Below the pieces are notes generated by a model, which did not search any database, had not been told where the DNA came from, and saw only the letters and a program-made list of their open reading frames with translations. The translations under genes and the position numbers were made by a program. From contig JAGPNK010000010.1 of assembly GCA_020746835.1 (NCBI GenBank), forward strand, positions 992,001-1,056,000: a DNA stretch of 64,000 bases, in the 5' to 3' direction. Of this stretch, positions 55,527 to 64,000 are shown piece by piece (position 1 is the first letter of the stretch; every line of letters begins with the position of its first letter). Source of the DNA: Stachybotrys elegans (taxonomy: Eukaryota > Ascomycota > Sordariomycetes > Hypocreales > Stachybotryaceae).

Positions 55527-56805
55527 TTTCCACGACAACCTCACCACGAATCCTACGAGCAATATCACACGGATACCAACCAATTACATGCCGTCGCCTT
55601 GAACTACTAGGGCACAAGTTCCATCGACCATTACAACCTATTCCGACGTGAGCGAGTATCCGACGTAGCCGCATGGGGCCGGCTGGATCTCCGGGTGGAG
55701 CCCGGTGATAAGAGGAGGCAGTGAATGCCGAGCTTGCTGAACATTCATCACTCTGAGGTGTCGGCGGTGAATAATGGTAGACATAAGCTCCCCATTGGGC
55801 CTTTCTTTACATTGTGACTTTGAGTGGCAAGAACACGATGCTAATTATCCCTGTGACAGGCCTGGTTGGTTCACGCTGGCGACATGGTAGACCGCGTACC
55901 GTCGGATCCGACTCAGTTCAACGAGTCTAGTCAGCATGTTTCCTATCTCCAGAGCTCCGATCGGCCCGCCAAGAATCGTGTGAATAGGATACAAGACCGC
56001 ACTGGCAACGGCAACCACATCTGCAGCGCAACACTATGGCTTACCCACGTTGGAAGAACTCGCCCAACCGTCCATCATACCAGCATATTGCCGAGAGCTA
56101 TCTTTAGGCCACGCACGGCAAGTTACTATGTAGAAGCAGTGACAGAGGAAGACATGTATCATAGAAGTAGCATGTTGGTTGATCCGGCCTTGACAAATCC
56201 CGCATCAGTACGGTTTTCATTGCAATACACTGCTACAACCTTGAGCGAATCCAGCCCTGAATACAATACATCCATGAATAGAACAACCACAACAGGCCTA
56301 CGCGCTTCCAAACATCTGACATGCGCTAGAATGAACGAGCGGAAACCACGCTGCAACAAGCAAAAACAGAGACTTTGCCCAAAGGGATACTTGATTCACT
56401 GCGCCTGTCAAAACAATCTTGCAGGTGGTATACATGGTACATAAGCAGAAACTGAGCGGGCACGATGCAAAGTCACAACAGCACCAGGAACGAGCAAATG
56501 ATCAAGCAAAACTTCAAACGTTGAGAATGGAATTTGAACTGATGACAATACACCAGATGCCTCATCTCCAACGCCGATCATGATTGAGACTAAGGAAATT
56601 GAGTACGTGGTGTCGTGTCAAGCTCAAGAGCAAGCATTGTGAGTAAACTTCGAAATTATCAGGCCATCTGGCGCATACGAGGCTTCATACCATTCGGCAA
56701 CGGGCGTTCAAACCAACATTCCAGCTAACTGGCCGTGTCAATCGATCATGGCATCTTTACTGCTTCACTGTCAGATCTCGTGTCCGCAACCGGTTCAATA
56801 TTGCT
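55527..56805. other. Intergenic
   Basis: About 1.3 kb, no supported gene. The left part is upstream of the cyclase; the right part should hold the 3'-UTR of the RNA-binding protein gene. Confidence 0.5.
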
Positions 56806-58289
56806 TCATACCTGAGGGGGACCAGCGGGTCCAGGGCCGGGAGGACCAGGGGGTCCCTGAGGGCCTGGGGCAGGACCGCCAAAGTGGTGAGGACCGTAAG
56901 GGCCAGGGCCGTGGCCTGGCATGCCCATGTAGTGAGGGGGAGGCGGAGCCGGGCGATAAGGGGTACCAACACCAGAGTTGTTCTGGGATCGGCCCCAGCT
57001 GAGGCGGACACGAGAGTTTCCGATGGGGTAGCCCTGCATCTGGTTGATGGCCATCTCAGCGGCGTGGCGGTGAACAAACTGGACGAATCCGCAGCCCTTG
57101 CCAGGAGGAATCTTGACGTAGGTAATTTCTCCAAATCCCTGGAAGAAGGAGCGAAGCTCATCCTCGGTGACGTATCCAGAAAGGCCACCGACAAAAACCG
57201 TGGTGTTGTTGGGGTCGGTGAACTGGTTCATCTGGGTAGCGGGGTTGAATCCTCCGTAGGGGAACTGCTGCATTCCGTTCCACATCTGCTGCTGAGGCAT
57301 GCCGCCGGGCATCATGGGACCACCCTGAGGTCCATGACCGTAACCGTGGTTGCCGCTAACAAAAACACGTTAGATTGGAACTTGAACGTCAAACCATAAC
57401 TTGACCAGCCAGACATACCGGTTCTTGGGGGTAGCAGTGGAGATACGCATGGGCCTGTTTCCGCAGTACACACCCTGCATCTCAACAAGAGCTCGCTGCT
57501 GATCATTCTCATCAGAGAAACGAACGAATCCATATCCACGGCTCTGGCCGGACATGGCATCCGTCATGATCTTGGCCGACTTGCAGGACGGGAATCGAGC
57601 CTGGAACAGGGAAACGAGGACGTATTCGTTGACTTCAGGACCCAGATCGCCGACAAAGATGCTATATTCGGGGCCACGGTCGTCACTATCGCCAATGTTA
57701 GAATATCGAGGCATCAAAGTAGGGTTGGTGGTTTGGATTCTATCAAGATGAACCGCAAAACGCTCGGGGAACATTACGTGACATACCGGCGGTCAACGAG
57801 TCCTCCTCCAGAAGCCCAGTTGAGCTTGAATTGGCGAGAGCTGTTGGGAACGGGGGTACCGTTCAGGGTCAAGGCCTTGTTTGCGGCATCGGCAGAAGCA
57901 AACTCGACGAAGCAATAGCCCGCGTTGCTTCTCTGTGTTAGCACAATGCGCACGCCCATCATGGATGGATTCGACATACCCAGAGTTCTTGTCGCGAATG
58001 ACCTTGACGTTGACATTTTCTCCCGAGGCAGAGAGGAAAACGCCCTTGATGAAGTTCTCATCCATCCATGGCTCAAGCTCGCCCATCCTACCGGAGTCAG
58101 CGCCATGAGTCACATCATCGAGAGTGAGTCTTACCAGAGGGTGGTCTTGGGAGAGTCCTGGCCGCCGCCAGAGGGAGGCGGGACAGAAGCCATGTCAGTA
58201 GCAGGAGGGGTTCCATTCTGGAAGCCCATTTGCCCAGCGGGAGGGCCGCCGTTAGCGGGAACACCGGAGAAGGCAGGGTTCATATCCAT
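56806..58289 (-). CDS. Three-RRM RNA-binding protein (Nam8/TIA-1/Csx1-like)
   Basis: Five coding exons (58289-58135, 58087-57980, 57927-57787, 57685-57419, 57355-56806) with phase-matched introns of 47, 52, 101 and 63 bp; 406 residues. RRM1 begins TTLWMGELEPWMDE (RNP2 LWMGEL, RNP1 GYCFVEF after intron 2). RRM2 begins YSIFVGDLGPEV (RNP1 RGYGFVRF). RRM3 begins TTVFVGGLSGYVT (RNP1 KGCGFVQF). The linker is Gly/Met/Gln-rich and the C-terminus is Pro/Gly-rich (MGMPGHGPGPYGPHHFGG..PGPPGPGPAGPPQV). The order and spacing fit the family containing yeast Nam8 and Ngr1 and fission yeast Csx1, which act in U1 snRNP-linked splicing or in mRNA stability. I cannot separate these. The last codons CAG GTA TGA are also a splice donor (see findings). 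Introns in the leader are described separately. Confidence 0.92.
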
Positions 58290-58295
58290 GTTGTT

Positions 58296-59099
58296 CTAGT
58301 GGTCAAGTTAGAAACGACCGCGAAAAGATCAGAGGTGACAACCCGTGGTGGGGCAAGTGACAATAACAATGTACTTTGGATGAAGGTGCGAGAGCGTCGA
58401 CTTACATAAATTTCGAGGAAAGATCGAGACCACTGCGCTCAAATGTGGAAAACTGTTAAACAAATTAGCCGCGGTCAGGGAAGTTGGAGATAGTCTAGCG
58501 GTGGCCAGGGCTATCTCAAAATAAACAAAGGACGCGTTGACAAATAGTCATAGAAGTGGGAAAAGACACGTCTTGTACCGTGAAAGTGATGTCAAACGTA
58601 AAGCATGAATCACAAGTAGGCCCCAACAAAGTGTATGTGGCCGAGAGGCTGGAATATGATGAGGTATAAATGGAAGTCGGGACTTACCGAAGCTCACAGC
58701 TCAAGAGTACCGAAAGAGTATTTCGAATATCTATGAAGCAATGGTTAGCCGAGAACCATCAACCCAATTAGGCAATCAAATGTGAATGGCTTCGACAGTG
58801 ATCCAGTGCCTCATGCGAGTTGTACCAATGGGCAAACCCGGATTGGTAAGCATCGCTAGCCAAGTGCCATTTTCTCAACCGCATACTTGTCTTGACATTC
58901 TCATGTAATTGCATTGGCAACAGGAGTAACATCGTTGAGGTTAATCACGTCCACTACCAGGGTGCACGTGAGTTGACATGGCACCAGGCAGCAGCATCGC
59001 CGGCGCTTTTGTGGATCAGGCTGCCGCTGGACATGGTCGAGTCTTGCCACGACTGTGACTAACCAATGCCTAGCCCGAAAAACTGCAAAAGTAACTTAC
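58296..59099 (-). other. Spliced 5' leader of the RNA-binding protein gene
   Basis: Three consensus intron candidates precede the coding region: 58405-58296 (GTAAGT..CCACTAG, 7 nt from the ATG), 58687-58453 (GTAAGC-like donor, acceptor TTTAACAG) and 59099-58731 (GTAAGT..TTCATAG). The exons between lack a long ORF. Long spliced leaders are common in fungal RNA-binding protein genes and often carry post-transcriptional control. Confidence 0.5.
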
Positions 59100-62000
59100 C
59101 GGACGTGTGAAAGGGAATGGCGTTGGTATAGCTCAGAATCAATCGACCTGGAGGATGTTAGTTTGGCTTGATAAGCGCAAGGTGAAGGCGAGATGGTATG
59201 GGTAAATAGGTGCGCTCCGCGAACATCGTGCATGTGGTCTTTGGGGTGAGAGAATTGGGATTCCACATACGTCAATATGCAAATCAAAACGTCGAAGAGT
59301 AACGGCGTATATCGTGATAAGTATTGCAGAAGACCTGGGCAGCATGTCAGACTCGCACATGTTGGCGGCATGCAGGACTGCACGTGGCATTTGGGGTGAT
59401 GGAAAGCATACCTTCTCGCCTGTCTAGTCTCGGAAGATGCTTAATCTGCCGTACGGAAAATGGCAAGTGGGAACGTATTGAGAGAAAGACTGGTATCCAG
59501 ACCCCAATGCCGAGACTCCGAAAGTAGTCGTACAGACAAGAACCTCTTTGACGCCGTCACGCCCAGTGCAAAAGCAGGATGCCTTAGAGATGAAGCGAAA
59601 GGGGATTGCAGGGTGATTAGGGCAGTGACAGTGACTGGGAAGTCGATGTACGCTCAATTCTTTGGGAAAGAGATACGCTGAAGCACCTCGAATTCCGAAG
59701 GAGTGTGGCGAACGGCTGAAAAGCTGTCGAAATCACTAGAACCTGCCGCAATGTTAGTACTCTGACCCCCGGCGCTCCATTGTTAGTTCCTGCGGCTGGC
59801 TCGGCCTCGGCTTCGATCCGGCTTGTAGGTCCCAAGTATCCGTCGGTGCGCCCCTGCCAGGCAGCTCGTGTAGTGTAGCGGAACTTCCAGAAGATGAGTG
59901 TGGTGATGTGCCCGAGCTGGCAAGTATCGAAGCCTCCTCAGATGCCGGGTTGCGGGAATTTGACGGCAAATCCTGTTGAAATGGCATTCCAACTTCCACG
60001 AGGTCCTCATTGTTGCATCCAAACAATTGCCTCAGTCTGTGGTTGCAAGCCGACAGACAGGTGACGTCGTAGTCATCGAAATGTTGTGATTAAGCTCGAC
60101 CGTGATGGGCTGCGCCAGCGACATGTCGATGGCTGATGCCCATGCGTCGGCATTGCGTTGTAGGTAGAGAACAGGTCGAGCGAGTCGTGGCCGGCAGAGT
60201 ATATCATACAAAATTGCCCAAGCGAATTGTGGAAACCACAATTCGCAATACTGAGCTCCCCACGTCGCATCGTATTGTGGAATAGCTGGCCTTCGGCGAC
60301 GACCGTCTTCGGGTAGAGGCGCAGGCGGTGCGATGACGTTTTCTGCAACAAGGCCGCGCGGAGGCTGGAGCGATGCCTTGATCGGAAGCACCGGAGGGTC
60401 GGATGAGGAGTGATGGGTCGGTTTGCGAAGCGGATGCATGGGTCTCTAGCCCGAGGCGACGAAAATTGCGATGCAGTCCAAGGCAGGAGCATGGCAGTCG
60501 CCCGGGCGCAATGTCGGTCAGATGCCCTTGGGCAACACATGGCGCCCATCGTGACGACGAAGCTGAGAATAGTTTGTGGTCATAATGGACGCAGATTCTT
60601 CACCATGCTTCCTCGCTGTGCGCATGCTGGGCTGTCGTCATGGCCGTCGGAGGGGTAGTCGCAGTTCCGGAAGATGACGGGCGCGGTACGCCAGGCGAGC
60701 GAGAGAGCCGGAGCCGAGACCAAGCAGGAGAGCAGGATAAAGGACAAAGAAAACAACTTACTTTTAAGCGCCAGCAAAACAACCGTAACACTTTGAGTGA
60801 AGCTTCCGAAACACGCGTAAGGGAAGAGCGTAGCAAGCCGTGACGAAATGGATGGGGGAAAAGAGAGGAGAGAATCGCGAGTAAGCGACAGGCAAATGGA
60901 AGCAGCCCTCTTTTTTTCCTTTTTTTTTTCTCCCTCGTTAGATTTCGGCCTGTTCTGTGCCTTGTTTCCTCGTGCTGAGTGGACACGAATGCGCTGCGCA
61001 GCCTATGACCAGGACGCGCGGGGACTTGGACAGGGCTAGGAGAAAATTATCGACCAGGGGGTCCCGGGGGGTGTGTCTTTTCTTGGGTCTTGGGGAATGG
61101 CAGGGGGGATCTTCGATCGTTTTCTGGGATTTGCCAATTGGGGGGTGCTTGGGGTGGTAGTGAAACAACGCACGACTCGATCGCTCGGCGGACGAATGAC
61201 GAGGCGGGCTCGGGTTCTCTAGGGCGTCTGCCGACTTTCGCTTAACGGTACGAAGGAGAGGCGGCGATATGTCTCGGTGGCGGGCCGAAGGACACGGTTA
61301 AGCACAGCGACGTACAAGCAAAGACGGACGACTTGACGCGGGCGCGGCTGGCGACGAGACGAGGGCCTTTGTTTTTTTTCTTCTTCTCTTCTTCTATCCC
61401 CGAGGTAAACGAGAACGGGAAACACGCGGCGATACAGGACCAATTGGACGAGCACGCCAGGCGGGAAACGGAGGAGCGAAGCACAGCTGTGCGAACAACA
61501 GTTACTGTGCCTGCAAAGACGAAGGAAGCGGAATACCAGACGAGATTTGCAAGACGACTGGAAAAAGCAGTGCTACAAGAGGGAGGGAGAGAAGGAGGGA
61601 GGAGGAAAAGAGTGAAGGGAAGGAACTGGAAGGAGCTTGACTGATGAGCAGTGGCAGAAGGCGCATGCGACTGAGCTCAACGTTGGAAGGAGGGGAAAAC
61701 TAAGTTTGGCAGAGGCTGTGATAGCGCGAGCCCGAGTTTACTTGTGGATGGAGGGGATACCTCTGAGAGAGAGATGGACAAGAAAAAAACAAACACCCAG
61801 AGAACACGAGGGAGAGATGGATGGGTGGATGTGGATTGCGGATGGATGGCGGATGGGACGGTACAATATGATGCTAGTAATGAGCGACGATGAGCAAGTC
61901 ACTACGTATCATCTGAGTTCGTAGTGGATAAAGCGATGATGAATGGGGTTTGGCTAGAGTGCTGTAGGTAGAGGGCACAAATGTGTACCTGCAGTCTAGG

Positions 62001-64000
62001 CGTGGCTTGCACTCGAGCACAAGTAGACGCTACTTTCCCACTAAACTGACCTCACCTCAGCAGAGGGTGTGGAGAGGCCTTGCGACCCAGGGCACCAAAG
62101 AGCGCATGTAGTCATGGCTGCGTACCTGACATTACATATTCTGAGATAAGAAAAACCGACACAATACATGCCGTTAGCAGCCGAGCCCCAGACAGTGCCA
62201 AGTATTTTTAGATGGCGTCTTACCATCCGATCAAACCACACAGTTCTGCACAAAGAAGAAGAAACGGCCATGAACAGTGCCTGCATACCCTAGTCGTCGG
62301 TACTAGCACCATCAAAACCAATAGCTGTCGAATTGTGGTCCGAGGTTCACATCATCCACGGGATCCAGGAGAGACCATGACATCCACGACGGCCTGGGAC
62401 GTTTAGTCCATGGGCAGGGAATTCGGTGGAGGCCGTGCAGGGTTGACAAGCCCTGTCTGGCAGCAGGTATGTACAAGGTACCGGCCAGCACTGCTAACGC
62501 CCTTCTTGCCTTCCATGACAAGACAATGGAACAAAAGGCGATCCCATCGTGGGAACAGGCTCCAGTTGTGGAAGTAAAAAGAAGCCCACGAGAATCCACT
62601 TCCCATTCAAGCCGCTCTTCTCCCAACAAGAAAACACCACAGCCAGGGACCAAATAACAACAACAATAACAACAATGCAGCAGATGCCCAAGTCCGGCCC
62701 ATCCTTGCCAGGCGCAGTTGGACGCCAAAGCTTGGCCCTACGCACACCCGTGTACCATGGTTGCTATGGTCGATCAAACCACCGTGATGCTTTGCTGCAT
62801 ACACTTTTGCCTGGCGAGGAGGCAATCACAACCCGCCTTGTCGCCCGTCGGTACCTCGCAGAGTTTGCCTAACAAACAAAATGGACGGCGACAATTATCG
62901 GGAGGAACAGGAGGGGTGTCGTTATGGTGAATGGGGCTTGCAAAAGGCAGGCAGCTAAGGCACCAATGCCACCGCCCTACCTGTTAGCCTGCACCTAGTC
63001 AGGTCGACGGGAGCAAATGAGGTTTGCCAGATGGCGATGTTGGCATTGGCCATCACTAATGCAAGTCGAGGTATGGAGCCACCATACTCTCTGAGGCTAG
63101 GTACGAAAATCGAGGCACTCACAGGTACCTATCCAAATGAATCAGAACGTTCAGGAAGACGCAAAAAGCCTGCGTCTGCCTAGGGATTGAAACAGCCAGC
63201 CATGGTGAGCTCTTGGGGAGGAATTCACACCAGGCCTCCCAACGGCAACGGCGGGCGTACGCTGCACGGACCCCCTCTATCAACCACGATTCAGTTTGGC
63301 TGGCACCCCATACCAGCACCATGATACTGTGTCAGAAGTAGTCGACACAGTACTCCGGACGGGATGTGCGTCGTTGCGCACGGCAGCCCTGCAAAGAGTG
63401 GATCGTGGTCTGCTACGGACACTGACGCGAGATTGACGAATGGCGCTATCCTGCGCCACACGACTGAGCCAGCACTCATAGAGACGAGCTGGAGAGCCAC
63501 AGCCCGCACGAGGACCTTGGAAGCAAGCTCTATCGTCCTGGGGCTGCTCTGGACGAAATGCCGAAGCTCGAATGGAAAATGCCATCCATCAAAAGGGAGA
63601 GGCCGTGCCCTCTTTACCCTTGCATACCCTTGGCATGTGGGCGGCCGAGAGGAGGTTCCAAAGACAAGCTATCCTACGCTACACCAACAGGAATGAGCAC
63701 AAATGAAAGCTCAGCTTCTCAGGGTCCAGATATGTCGCTCTCCATAGTCGTTGTGCTTTGCACTGTATGCTCCATGCGTTGGCTGTGGCAGGCATGCCAG
63801 TCTTGGCTTGACCCGTGCAACATGACGGAACGACCGCAGTCGCTGTCTCATGCACTCATTTCCCTCTTCTTACTTGTCTTTGCCTGACGAGATGAAGTGG
63901 CCAGGAACAAGCGACTGGTCGACTCATCTCAGGACGATTGGCCTGTGTCGTCAATGCGCTGGCTGCTCCAAGCTCCCCAGTCGCTCCAAGCTATCCAATC
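59100..64000. other. Region without a supported gene
   Basis: Probably further leader and promoter of the RNA-binding protein gene up to about 61.2 kb. Minus-strand frames at 59754-60549 look partly protein-like (for example SACNHRLRQLFGCNNEDLVEVGMPF) but I find no consistent start or splice. 60910-60932 is a T-rich run. From 61.2 to 64 kb both strands are broken into short frames with no motif, tRNA or repeat that I can support. Confidence 0.4.

Noticed and set aside
59754..60549. Minus-strand frames with partly protein-like sequence
   Set aside because: No single start or splice model links them; possibly leader or uORFs of the RNA-binding protein gene.
1..64000. tRNA, rRNA, transposon or viral remnants
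   Set aside because: I looked for A/B boxes, terminal repeats and transposase or reverse-transcriptase motifs and found none I could support by eye.

Overview
The window looks like chromosomal DNA of a filamentous ascomycete, most likely a Sordariomycete and perhaps Hypocreales. Genes lie on both strands and are split by short 47-101 bp introns with GTRNGT donors, CTRAC-type branch sites and YAG acceptors. The families are fungal: an iterative partially reducing polyketide synthase, a fungal type III PKS, a DUF2235 hydrolase, a lipase 3, and the PDX1/PDX2 pair. The taxon is inferred from gene style and content; no marker gene fixes it. Exon coordinates come from matching splice sites to reading frame by eye.

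Layout. 1-0.8 kb: 5' part of a hexose transporter gene. 2.8-3.5 kb: small acidic orphan. 4.4-21.8 kb: secondary-metabolism neighbourhood with a 6-methylsalicylic-acid-synthase-type PKS, a beta-propeller (SMP-30-like) protein, an HpcH/HpaI aldolase, a type III PKS and a methyltransferase-like membrane protein. 22.1-30.2 kb: class 3 lipase, a GRDP-like protein, a membrane/Cys-rich orphan and a large fungal-specific gene with an in-frame stop. 31.3-33.5 kb: ankyrin-repeat protein, also with an in-frame stop before a conserved-looking tail. 33.8-36.8 kb: divergent PDX2/PDX1 pair, the two subunits of pyridoxal-5'-phosphate synthase. 39.7-41.6 kb: secreted LVIVD-type protein. 43.2-45.9 kb: DUF2235 alpha/beta hydrolase. 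46.4-48.4 kb: an apparently non-coding, multi-intron snoRNA host gene. 51.4-58.3 kb: a short-chain dehydrogenase, a metal-dependent cyclase and a three-RRM RNA-binding protein with a long spliced leader. 59.1-64 kb: no gene I can support.

The most unusual feature is the locus at 46.4-48.4 kb (minus strand). At least six consecutive introns of about 194-238 nt each hold a box C/D RNA with terminal stem, box C and box D. All six carry the same TTCTCAGT guide-like element next to box D', while their D guides differ. Four of them (A-D) also share an inserted three-way-junction domain. Its paired arms covary, and its small hairpins carry AAGU loops, one arm in C being the exception. The exons are tiny and pyrimidine-rich and show no recognisable protein. 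The array looks like repeated duplication of an intron-exon module.

Limits: no similarity search, RNA folding program or transcript data was available. Function calls rest on motifs recognised by eye.
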